A program made the translations under genes and the position numbers. This document shows positions 11,841-21,404 of a stretch of DNA of 64,000 nt, in pieces. Source of the DNA: Sipunculus nudus (lineage: Eukaryota > Annelida > Sipuncula > Golfingiida > Sipunculidae). The DNA lies in assembly GCA_026874595.1 (NCBI GenBank), contig CM049308.1, positions 52,467,624 through 52,531,623 on the forward strand, written 5' to 3'. Below the pieces are notes generated by a model. The model searched no databases, was not told the DNA's origin, and saw only the letters and a program-made list of their open reading frames with translations. Positions within the stretch are counted from its first letter, which is position 1. Every line of letters starts with the position of its first letter.

Positions 11841-13083
11841 TTGGTGGCAGCTTCTGAGCTTCCAACTGCTTCTTGGTAAACAACTTCCATCTAAGAGTTG
11901 TAACATCCACCACTGTGGTACCAGGTTCATACAACTGGCAAACAAATGCTTCAATATGTTTCTCTGTCTCAGCATTAAGCTGAACCGTAGTTCCCAGATC
12001 AGCAAATGCAGATACAACTTCAACAGAACATCTCTTCATAGCTTGCCAGCAGGTCAGCTTCCCTTTACCTGAGAATCGGCCTGTCTGATCAGCCCCTGAG
12101 AAAGCATGGAATCCTGGTAATGCAGCTGTCATTTTGCTACCAAGTGCCTGAACAACTGGTTCCAGCGATATAATCCTTTTCTTGTTTCCCACGCCAGTGA
12201 TGAAGTACGTTTCCTTACATAGCTGGAAGTACCGCCTGATCGCAAGCACGAACACATCAGTGTCGGGGGACTGAATGTAGAGTTGTGTTGCACCTCTACG
12301 AACGGCGTCTAGACTGTGCAGGATTATCCTAGTGTCGGCCTCTTCTTGAGAACCTTGGAGATGCTGTACATTGATATATGAGCAGTTGGAGAGGACATTC
12401 TGCCTTGAAGTGACTATGAAAACCTTTGGTTTTTCCTGAAAATGTTCAAGGGCTTTATTTGCAAAGTAGACAGTTAGCTCATCTTTGGTCTTTGTACTAG
12501 ACAGGAACTGCTTTGCTGACACCTTTCCCATCGGTGTGCTGTCTTCCACATGATAAACAGTTGCTTGCTTGCCACACTCGCGCCTCTCCCGTGTGGCCTC
12601 CTTAAGTGAGTAGGAAAGGTCATAACGATCAAACACCAGATGGACCTCATGGTAGTCCTTTGTCTTGCTCTCCAGTAAATTTGTGAAATGGTCAGCCCAT
12701 TGGGAACATGTCTTAACCGATGGTGGCTTGCCCATGGCCTGTACGACTGCCATTCCATCAATGACCGTCACCTTCCTGGTTGTTACCGATGAGGCATCAA
12801 TGGCAACATTTTCTGACCGCTGACCTTCATCATTATTGTTACTATCATTCTTCTTTAGGCGGGGAAGCTCCTCAAGTATGCTCATAAGCTTGCTTTTGTC
12901 GATGCATGGGAGAAGACCCCCATTCACTGTAAAGAGTGCGCGTGGGAAACAGGTGAACTCATACCGACCAATGGTTTCTTTCAAATTTAACTCTGGCCGT
13001 GATCGGGCTACAATGAGCATACGGGCAAAGAGTGTCCGGTCATCCTTGAGCTCCACAACTTTGTCAACCAGTTTGTGCTTCAC
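11728..13083 (-). pseudogene. Segment 3: FEN1/XPG-like PIN nuclease block (about 451 codons)
   Basis: Same frame as segment 2, separated from it by one TAG. Visible motifs follow the order of a FEN1/XPG-type nuclease. VTVIDGMAVVQ supplies the first acidic strand. VHLVFDRYD with a following K-E-x-T-R-E-R-R resembles the XPG-N block. EEADTRIILHSL and IQSPDTDVFVLA resemble the acidic XPG-I block. FHAFSGADQTGRFSGKGK resembles the glycine-rich helix-turn loop that follows it. The match is by pattern, not by database search. At about 11840 the frame drifts: after KLPPTRGA the true tail continues in another frame, while this frame runs on to a chance stop at 11728. Confidence 0.65.
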
Positions 13084-13101
13084 AGCTTTCCGTGCACAAA
13101 T

Positions 13102-14037
13102 CTACATTTTAAGTTTTACCTTTTTCATTCTAGCCCAGATGCTGACCCCCTTTTTGTTGATGCGTTCTTCAACAAAGGTTCGATATTTCAGCTGCCCGAT
13201 GTCCTCTTGGCTGCATACATCTGTCTGGATATCTGTTGGCATCACTACTTTCGTAATGATATTGGTCAGGTCTTCCCCTTCATATGTCATAGGATTCATG
13301 GATGACTTGATCACATCCTTAAGTCGCCGGATGCTCTGTTCCTGCCTTAGCCACACACTCATTGACAGGTCATGGTGTTCCTTTCTTGTAGCTGTTACAG
13401 AGCCAGCCATTTTGTGTGATTCATCTGCTAGTCTACTCAACTCTGGTGCTGTTAGAAAAAATCTTTCCCGTGCACTGTCATTCTGGGTAATTCCAACGAG
13501 ACCTCCTGTTACCTTCATCATGCGGTTTATGTGCTCAAGGGCGTGATCCACACCTATGGCGCAGAAAGGTGTCTGGTTCTTATTCACAGAGAAGTTTCCC
13601 TGCACAAACTCATGGAAGATATCAGGATCAGTTGTCTGCAGAGAATGCATTTCTGCCAGATAAAGTGGGACTAGCCGGGCATACTTCAATTTGTCATGAG
13701 CAAAAAAGTATTTACACAACTCATCGAGAGAGGAAAGATGAAGCTGCCAAAGGCCATCGCGAGTGGCACGTATGAACGTGAATATTAGCAACACCATCCT
13801 CATGTAACACCGCACAAACTTGAAGAGGGGATAGCTAGCCTGCTTCTTTTCATCAAACTGTGCCATCAGCTCCAGTACTTTGTTTTCCTGGAGTTTACCA
13901 AGCATTCTCTGATGCTCCTGTAATACCTCCTCATGTGCGTGTTTTACACAACTTTTGTCAACCTGTTGAGCTAACTCTCTGCACATATCCCCCAACTGAG
14001 GATGTTCTTGGAAGAATTGTTCAATATAAAAGGTCAA
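13102..14037 (-). pseudogene. Segment 2: conserved core, second half (about 311 codons)
   Basis: It overlaps segment 1 by 17 bases in the +1 frame, with no ATG at its beginning (the first codon is TTG), so it is a continuation and not a separate gene. Diagnostic blocks are FYIEQFFQEHPQL, YARLVPLYLAEMHSL, then FVQGNFSVNKNQTPF and GVDHALEHINRMMKVTGGLV. The last block, D-H-A-L-E-x-I-N-R-x-M-K-V-x-G-G, recurs in the same unnamed invertebrate family. Acidic residues D and E in it could belong to the same active site as the D-N-x-D motif of segment 1, which is a guess. It ends at a TAG (13102-13104). The frame then continues without interruption as ICARKAVKHKLVDK. Confidence 0.7.
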
Positions 14038-16597
14038 AGAGTGCTTGAACTGTTGTGATGAGAGCTTCTAGGGCCCTCTTTATGTGTTTTGCTTCTAGAA
14101 TCTGCCTTGTTGTTGTACGGCCATATAAATCTGCCTCGTTCCAGGCTTCGTCAAGCCCACTATCTTCGATAATGTTGCCAGCTGCTCTCAGTGCTGCCAT
14201 TACGGTATGCATCTCTCCCAGCCTGAGAACCCATTTGCCGTTGCAATCATCTCTGGTCATTTCCAGCTGTTTCGCACGTTCATATAAAGCCATGTCCAAT
14301 GTTATCACTGTCTTCCTGCCTGGGCCCATGACCATGCAGTTGATTTGTTGTGTCTGCTTCAACACTGTAATCAGTGTTTGCCACTCATGGGCTGGTGCTG
14401 GGATCAAAGGCAAGGCACTGATCTCTGTCAGAGGCTTTTCAGATGCAATGATTGAATTATATGCTGACCATGTGGGGATGTTATGATGATTGACCTTTGC
14501 GTCATCTTTTAACTTTGGTGAAGGCTGGATTGCTGGATTGCCACAGTCATCTTGCTTAGAACTTGCTGGCTGTCCACAACATGGAGGGATATCAATTACT
14601 TGGGCATCCTCCAAATGCCCTGAGCATGGAGATGATGTTTGTTGAGCAGAAATGTAGATAGCCTGATCATGTTCAATCTCAGTGCGTTCTTGTGGAGGCT
14701 GAACTAATGACCAATCTTCTGGTCTCTCACACATGTCTTGGACGTCTTTAGCTACAGGTGTGCGCATGATAGCACGTGAGAGTAACCACACTGCATCTCT
14801 TGCTGAATATGGTTGAATAACATCAAGGGCTCTACCAGGTGTAAAACCAGCAAAACTGCTACATTTGGTTGCTTGTATATTGGGTGCAGAGCATTGAGCA
14901 AACTCGAGAGGTGTCAGATCTTTCAGGGAGCGGGATCGAGCCTTCTGATCATGTATCCTCAGTTTCATTCTGCCTCGAGTATCTGCTGCAGGATAATCTT
15001 GCCGCTGATAAAGTGCAGTTGCTGTAGCATGGAGAGTCCTCTTACCATCTGGGGTGTCTTCATTAAAATCACTGTTATCGATAGCAAAGAATATGAACTT
15101 CCCCTTTTGCATAGTCACAGGTATGTATGCTCCTTGTTCTCGAGAAATGTCTATGACTGAGTTGGCCAACTGTGTTTCCAGCCTCAGGATTCTACTATAG
15201 TCCACAGACAAACCAAAACCATGAAGGAATTTAAGAAGTTGCTTGCTTCTTGTGGACTGGTGAACTGTGATGCCAACAGCCAACTGTTGTGGCCATTCTA
15301 AACGATGGCGGAATGGTGCATCCTGACTTTTTGGCTTGTACATAACCTGGTATTTTGTCTTAAAACAGTACATGATATTTTGGCTGACTGTCAATACATC
15401 TTTGTGCGAAGCAGCTGAACGTTTTGTGTTGGGCTCTATACTCGTGGTTGGTCCCTCTAATACCCAACGTATGAAGGCAATGAGCGTTTTGGGAACATGG
15501 CTTTCGATATCATCAATGTCCAGTTTCCCTTCAAATTTCCATGGGTGTTTTGTTTGAGCAATAATCGCCCTTCGTAGAATAGATGCACTCTCAAATAGCT
15601 GAGAAATGTCATTTTCTGTTGTCTTAGACATTGCACTATCAACAGCTGCATCACGTGTTTTGGTAGAGCATACACGGTCAGGCTCGTTGCGACGTTTTGC
15701 TTTTGTGAAGTGGACATCATCAATATGGGAGGTGATTTTCTCCTTGAGACGACAGGTGGATGGTTGTATGTTGTACACACCGTTAGATTCCAGAACTCTG
15801 GAGTAGACTGACTTTAGATCTGCCATATTAAGAACTTCTCCATCTTGAAGTTTAGAGCGAACTAGATTCATAAACTCAAAATCTGAGGCTATTATACTTA
15901 CATTGTCTTCTTCTTGCTGTGCTAGCCCTTCTTCCTTATTTTCTGTCTTCTTACAACGCTGGACATTCTTTACCCAACAGGGAAGATGATATTTAACATC
16001 AATTGCACGGGCATCATTTTCACTGACAGCAGCACTCAGTTGAACTTTCCATTGCTGATTGTTGCTCTCTTCTACCGCCTTTTTCAGCTGTTTACCTGCA
16101 TTAATACTGCATACTTCATGTAGAGACTCTTTCGTTATCTCCTGGCAAAAGAAGCACCTGTCTGAACTGGAAGGACATGCTGATGAACGGGTGAATCTTA
16201 TTTCCTTTTGTGAAGGATCTGGGACAGTCACTGTTGTAGAAGGACGTCCACGTTTTTTCTGAAGGGCCTCACTCTTTCCTTCTTGACATGCTTTCTGATA
16301 ACGGGCTCTTGCACGCTCTAAATGACCACTATTGCAAGTGGATCCGTAGCATGCCCTGTGCCACTTTGCGCGCCTCCCTTGAAGATCTTCTGCACTGTAG
16401 GTTTCCAGCCGTCTTCTAATTTCTGGGTAATCACTGTCTCCATACTTTCCTCTCTCGTGGATATATTGTAGGAACTTTGAATAAGCTTCCAGGGACGGCT
16501 CACTAACTAGACCACGAGTCTCTGGTTGCTGGCACTTGATGCACAGTGTGAAGTCTGTCTCTGCTCTCATCTGCTTTGACGTAGGTACATACTCCAT
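14021..16597 (-). pseudogene. Segment 1: zinc fingers, AT-hook and conserved core (858 codons)
   Basis: It starts at an ATG at 16597 and reads MEYVPTSKQM. Finger 1 uses C19, C22, H80 and C83. Residues 114-119 (KKRGRP) form an AT-hook core. Finger 2 uses C148, C151, H204 and C207. Residues 441-462 contain VGITVHQSTRSKQLL and LHGFG, and residues 505-516 AIDNSDFNEDTP, both strongly reminiscent of a recurrent invertebrate family. The D-N-x-D motif could be an acidic catalytic cluster; that is inference. Near the end LRLGEMHTVMAALRAAG and SGLDEAWNEADLYG form another recognisable conserved block. The frame runs into a TGA at 14021-14023 where the next segment continues one base over. This part binds DNA or zinc by motif; no enzymatic activity can be proven from sequence. 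Confidence 0.75.
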
Positions 16598-17457
16598 TTT
16601 GATATTATGCTACTTTATACAGGATAACTCTGCAATAAACCAAAAAAGGCCCCATTCGGATCAATGAAAATGTGAAATTCTTAGCACTAAGCCCTTAAAT
16701 ACCATGCGAACATTTGAAGAACATAATTTCATGCGAATCAGAAATGGTCTTTTTATATACCTGAAAAAATAAAACTTTTTAGTAGACTTCGATATTCGAT
16801 ATTTTTTTTCTGAAAGGGAAGAAGATATTCAAGCACATAGGAATGTTAAGAATGCAGTTTGCATCGTTAAATGGCTGTATTTATGCTGTAAGAGTTTCAA
16901 ACAAAAATGCATAATTACCAGCAATATAGGGTTTAAGGTGCAAAACAGACCTTAAGTTCAACCTGTTGCTAAGACCATTAAAGTCATCTGAAAAAAATGG
17001 AGACATGTTTCTTTACTTTTGTAACAACCCTAAGAGACATTCTGTAAGAGTCTTAAAAAATTAACACGCGAAAACGACGGGCACCCGATTCTGATTTATT
17101 GGCCCCCGCACTATCTGTGCTGTTCATTGGGAAGAATCTAATTCATACGTATGATTTCTGATTGTAAAAATTACGAACATTTACGGAGTAAACAGAGAGA
17201 AGCTATGGGTTCTAAACAGAAATGGACAAAGCCTGTGCCCTTATACCGGACACAGCATAAGGGCACAGATACCATTGAGATTTCTACTAAATATACAATT
17301 TCTGACGACTGCATCCAAGTGTAGTATATATTTTATTTTTATTTCTATATATTTTATTTTGGTTCACCTCAACTTCTGTCAAATGGTGTTGTAGACATAG
17401 TAAACTGGCATTTCATTTCACCTGTTTAAGGCACCTTTTTAAAAGAAATGGGTTCTA
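16598..17457. other. Upstream stretch of the large minus-strand gene
   Basis: No gene or repeat recognised. AT-rich. The promoter of the minus-strand gene would lie here if the gene was ever active, but I see no convincing core elements. Confidence 0.35.
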
Positions 17458-18616
17458 TATATACCTAGTGGTGGGAGTCGGTTCCTTTTTCATAATCGAT
17501 CATGGGTTTGGGCAAACCAATCGATGATCGATTTTTAATCGGTTCAGATAAATATAAAGAAATGTGCAATTATCTGTGAAACTGTACTCTCTTAAACCAG
17601 CTAGCATGTCTTAGTAATTCTACCTGACGAAAAGAAGTTTTTGCCTTTTTTATATTTTCCTTTTATCACTAAGATATGCTATGCAAAGTTTCATTTTAAT
17701 TAATTATAGTAATCAAGAATTTAAACCAAGGTCCAGGACATCTACTTGCTGGCCCTCATGAATACTCCCGCGTATCATTTTATTTTCGACACCAGGACTT
17801 TCATTTTATAAAAAATTATTATGACTGCCGACATGCATACTGGTTTCACAGGCCTGCGAGGAAAAATTACAGGCCCATATAATTTTTGGTAAAAATTAAA
17901 AAAAAGTAATTGAAAGCTAAAAATATAATTACTCATGCGGCAGGGGCATCTGACATAAGTTAAGGAGATTATTTCTAAGAAAATCTTGCAAAATTGGCAT
18001 GGACCTGGAGAATTATGGAAAATTCAACGCCATACCGCCCATATTTTGCAATGTACATCTCGTAAGAAAACTCTCCGCTAATTCTGCAGCCCCCTGCATA
18101 GTTCACAGAGGTTAAATAAGTCCTCCGTTCTCTCTTCTACCGTGTCATCATCAGTTATATACGGAGGTTATTTGGAACACAGACTCGTTACATGAAGTGC
18201 GGTATGTTGTAATAAATCGAAGAGTACCTTTTGCCTATTGCGGAAGGCCGCTGTCACCCATGTAAGTAATGTTTATGTATTTTATTTCAATGATCTTTGT
18301 TCTTCTTTATTTCGCGGGGGAATCCTGCAGTAAGTCAATTGGGTTTCTTATAGTTCCTATGCCTATTTACTCGCCTAAGTTTCTCGCTTCAGTTCGATAC
18401 TGTGCATAATGCGTACACATTAAATGAGGTGAATGCTCACTGAACAAGGAGAAGGCTCAAACTATACAGAGAATTTAATGTAATGGGTTTATTATTGACA
18501 CTTGCGGTGCTTTTACTTTTCACATGTGCTATGTGATAGTTCAAAGTTGCGAATTATGGAGCAAATCGAACAAATTAAAATGCAATCTGTCTGAAAAGCT
18601 TCCATCTTTCTTTAAG

Positions 18617-18766
18617 GTGCGTCAAGTCGAGCATACCCAAGGAGAAAGAGCAATGTTGGCCAAACACATGCAGCACCGTGTCTCCACAGTGGACAGACAT
18701 TATGATGTCACTTCCAGGGTGGAAGGGCCCTCCAGGCCACGGCCATGCTTGCTCAGAAGCGTGTAA
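18617..18766 (+). CDS. Exon-like frame resembling a tyrosine-recombinase C-terminus, inside the hAT element
   Basis: A pyrimidine-rich tract ending TTTAAG precedes an open frame that reads VRQVEHTQGERAMLAKHM, QHRVSTVDRHYDV and then a basic proline-rich end, to a TAA at 18764-18766. The pattern A-x-x-M-x-H-x-x-x-T-x-x-x-H-Y resembles the C-terminal helix of tyrosine recombinases, in which an H-x-x-T-A-x-x-Y box ends the catalytic domain. The histidine and tyrosine are present here. This is a short match and could be chance. The open frame extends further upstream, so use of the acceptor is unproven. Confidence 0.3.
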   Translation: MRQVEHTQGERAMLAKHMQHRVSTVDRHYDVTSRVEGPSRPRPCLLRSV

Positions 18767-19139
18767 GCACCCGGGACGTTCATAAGTGTGGGGTATGATA
18801 TTGACGGCGTACATCCGTGACTCAGAAGAAGCTAAGAGTTATGAATCAAGATTTTTCTTCTCGATAGTAGATTATTTTTTACAGTAGACTATCCTCGGTC
18901 CATTGCCAAAATATGGATTCTTAACGCAATTGTCAATATATGTTATTACAGAGAAAAGGTGCTTTTTTTTCATTGATCCTTTACATTTATAAACAAATCT
19001 ATATTTTTCACACATCCCCGCAAACGTCGAAATTAACAGCGGAGGATTACTGTATGCCTTTTAATACACCGGGCATTCATACAGATGCAATTCATGTATA
19101 GTTAACTGGACATTAGTTATGTTTTCCTTTTGCTTCCAG

Positions 19140-19740
19140 GACTTGTCCACTTCCAAGAGCAGGTCTGAAGAAGAGGTGCCACATAAACAGAAGGAAGATG
19201 TAAGTGCATTTTTTGACTGATTTTAACTATGCACTCACTAGGAAATACAGGTTTTGTTACACTTTTTACGTAATATATTATGATTTTATATTTTAGTGTA
19301 TGAATGTACGGCGAACATAAACTTTACTGTAGTTTCAAACGTATATACAGTTGACCAGCCGATGAAGTTAACATGCACAGATTACCTGAAGAGACTAGTG
19401 ATGAAAAAAAACGATCTTTAAAAATATTTTTATTTATGCCCACTGTTTCTTTTAAAACATTATTTTCAACATACTTTGGTTACATGCTCAGAGGGCGCCC
19501 ATGCAGAGGGCGTCACCTGCAGCTGTAAAACAGGTGAATATAAGTATGCACTTACTAGAAAATACACATCGTTAATCACACTTTTTTAGTTTTTTAGTAT
19601 AATTTTATATTTTATTGTATGGTTGTACGTTTAGTTTTCAACGTATCTACAGCTGACCAACGGATGCAGAAAACATTCAAAGATTACGTTAAGTGAGTAG
19701 TGATGAAGATGAAACGATCCTATCAAAAAAATTATTTTTT
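19140..19740 (+). repeat. Two tandem units of about 350 bp, each with a small exon-like block
   Basis: Unit 1 starts near 19140 and unit 2 near 19492. After each small block the sequences run in parallel: GCACT-ACTAG-AAATACA, then TTTTATATTTTA, then GTTTTCAACGTAT-like text and a CAG(T/C)TGACCA block. The blocks at 19140-19199 (60 nt) and 19492-19533 (42 nt) are each preceded by a CAG acceptor-like site and followed by GTAAGT or GTGAAT. Both are open and multiples of three. The second unit reads RAPMQRASPAAVKQ. Whether they are spliced is unknown. Confidence 0.4.
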
Positions 19741-19760
19741 ATTATATGCTCACTTTTTTG

Positions 19761-19884
19761 CTTAAGTTGATAAACTTAAGATTCAACATAACTAAGTTGA
19801 CCAACTTAAGATTTAACTTAACCTTAAGTTGAATCTTAAGCTGGTCAACTTAGTTATGTTGAATCTTAAGTTGATCAACTTAAG
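19761..19884. repeat. Near-perfect palindrome, 61-bp arms with a 2-nt centre
   Basis: Bases 19761-19821 and 19824-19884 are reverse complements with about three mismatches, separated only by CC. The arms are themselves built from CTTAAGTTGATCAACTTAAG-like words. Further CTTAAG/AACTTAAG words continue to 19925. It would form a cruciform or a long hairpin RNA. It lies inside the hAT-type element. Confidence 0.85.
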
Positions 19885-20376
19885 CTATGTTTATCAACTT
19901 AAGCTTATGTTTATCAACTTAAGAATTCAACAAAAGCTATTTAACTCTTGAGATTGCGGAGTTCAGCTCTGCATATTCCTCTGCTTCGAATATAAACTAA
20001 TCTCAGTAACTCACTTTGATTTGCTACTCATTTTTCCTCTGTATTTTGCTTTCCTTTGGCCCTCACTGTAGCTCTGTAAATGCATTCGCATTGTATTTAC
20101 CTCTCTCGATTCCTGTGCTTTGGTTCTCAGTTCACCTGTGAAGATTCATGTGCTTAGACGCTCTACTTACCTCAGTACATCCCTTTCCTTTGATTTTCAG
20201 TTTTCCTACGTACATTACTCTGCTCTGACTTAGTTTGACTCTGTAGATTCCTGTGCTTGACTTTCATGAGTATGATGTAATCGATTGTTGCCTTTCGTAA
20301 TCGAGCGCTTGAAAGTGGCAGCAAACCGACTGACTTTCGAAAAAAACTCGATGATCGGCCCACCACTATATATAAC

Positions 20377-21045
20377 CCCCTTGAAAATTCGAGAGGAATC
20401 ACCTTTAGCTTCTATGCATTTTAGTTTTCAGTAATTCGTTATTTATGATGAGTCATTCTGCAATTTCAATGCTTACTTCTGAAATTATAAAACGGAAGAC
20501 CATGGATATCATATTGACTTTAGAAGATAGTTTAAGAAATAGTCCAGGTGCCAAAATGGGTTTTCGGACATGACCTTGTTTTATGGTCTGCCCAATGTTT
20601 TTTTATGGTTATACCCTATTTTAAGGGTGCTGAATTCAAATCTGGATGATGCCACTCTGGCACCCTTGAGGGTTTTGAGATATTCAAGATGGCCGCGAAG
20701 ATGGCTGCCAAATATGAAATCATCATATATTTGCAATTATATGGTTTATATATGTACTGCAAAGGGTTAATTTGCAATTAATTTGGTAAGAAGATCAATT
20801 ATGTGCAATACTGTGAACAACTAAAAAAATTAAATCTTTGATTTTAAGCCAAAATGGTGTCCAAAATGGCCGCCGTAACATATAAAGAATGTATATTTTG
20901 AAAGAAATGAAAATGTGGTGTGCATGACTCGCACTCGAGTGGTTTTTGGCACATAAATTAATAGTTTACGCTATTGTAAACAACCAGAGGTTGTCCTTTA
21001 AAGATAAAATGACAGTTAAACGACCACCAAGGCACTAAAAGGCAC
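20377..21045. other. Intergenic stretch with AAGATGGC-type repeat words
   Basis: No gene. Words such as AAGATGGCCGCGAAGATGG and CAAAATGGCCGCCG occur at about 20690 and 20870. Similar words (GGCGGCCATTTT type) appear at 36.1-36.7 kb, so both may derive from one dispersed family. Confidence 0.35.
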
Positions 21046-21404
21046 TAAGTATAGTGATTAATTGTTAAATCAACAAAAATACATAACACCTTTATATAAT
21101 TATTGTTGTCAGTGACTTTTCCCCCACTAGTTGCAATCACACTGCAGTTTATTTGAAGTGAATATGACAAATATTAAGCGAGCTATAAGCATTTACATAC
21201 CCCTACCACTTATCAAGGCTACCTGTCCGCGGGTGCCGTGCGTAAAGACGCGGTTGTCTTTAAATGGCCTAAAAGGGTAGTGTATCCCAAAATTATCAAT
21301 GTTAACATCTTAATTCATTAATTGGACATACTTGGTGATCTAAAAATACCTATGTCATAAAATCCCAGAGGGGTGCACGGTGACCCCTCCTAGCCCATGG
21401 ACTA
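21046..21404 (-). repeat. Long repeat, right arm (inverted copy of 8711-9063)
   Basis: Reverse complement of the left arm, from AATCACTATACTTA inside to TAGTCCATGGGC at the outer edge. The copies differ by point changes and small indels but align along their length. The three bases outside each end are both ATG (8708-8710 and 21405-21407), which could be a 3-bp target duplication or chance. Confidence 0.75.

Larger units (their letters stand above)
11480..16597 (-). pseudogene. Large multidomain zinc-finger/PIN-nuclease gene, broken in three places; probable transposon gene
   Basis: Four minus-strand segments are collinear and together give about 1,690 codons. They are 16597-14021, 14037-13102, 13083-11728 and about 11840-11480. 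The breaks are a +1 shift near 14030, one TAG at 13102-13104 with the same frame continuing, and a shift near 11840. Domains in order: two CxxC...HxxC zinc fingers, an AT-hook, a large conserved core, a FEN1/XPG-like PIN block and a cysteine-rich tail ending in a poly-aspartate run. I recall many uncharacterised proteins in cnidarians and molluscs with the same blocks. No family name comes to mind. The intronless layout, recurrence across genomes and inverted repeats at 8711-9063 and 21046-21404 suggest a transposable element. The breaks could be true decay, or partly assembly errors because the rest of the frame is so well kept. Confidence 0.7.
17466..20368. mobile_element. hAT-type DNA transposon, apparently non-autonomous, 2.9 kb
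   Basis: The left end begins TAGTGGTGGGAGTCGG and the right end finishes GGCCCACCACTA, an inverted pair TAGTGGTGGG. Subterminal ATCGAT/GATCATCGA-like words occur at both ends. The 8 bases outside the left end are TATATACC (17458-17465) and outside the right end TATATAAC (20369-20376), a 7-of-8 match. Terminal repeats of the T/CAGNGGTGGGC type and 8-bp duplications are hallmarks of the hAT superfamily. No hAT transposase (no BED finger, no hATC block) is visible inside. The interior instead holds a short recombinase-like reading frame, two tandem exon-like blocks and a long palindrome. Confidence 0.7.

Noticed and set aside
12836-13546. 236-codon plus-strand open frame
   Set aside because: It is the antisense of the large minus-strand gene and has no motifs of its own.
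14021-14486. Long plus-strand frame (143 codons) over the large gene
   Set aside because: Antisense shadow of conserved minus-strand coding sequence.
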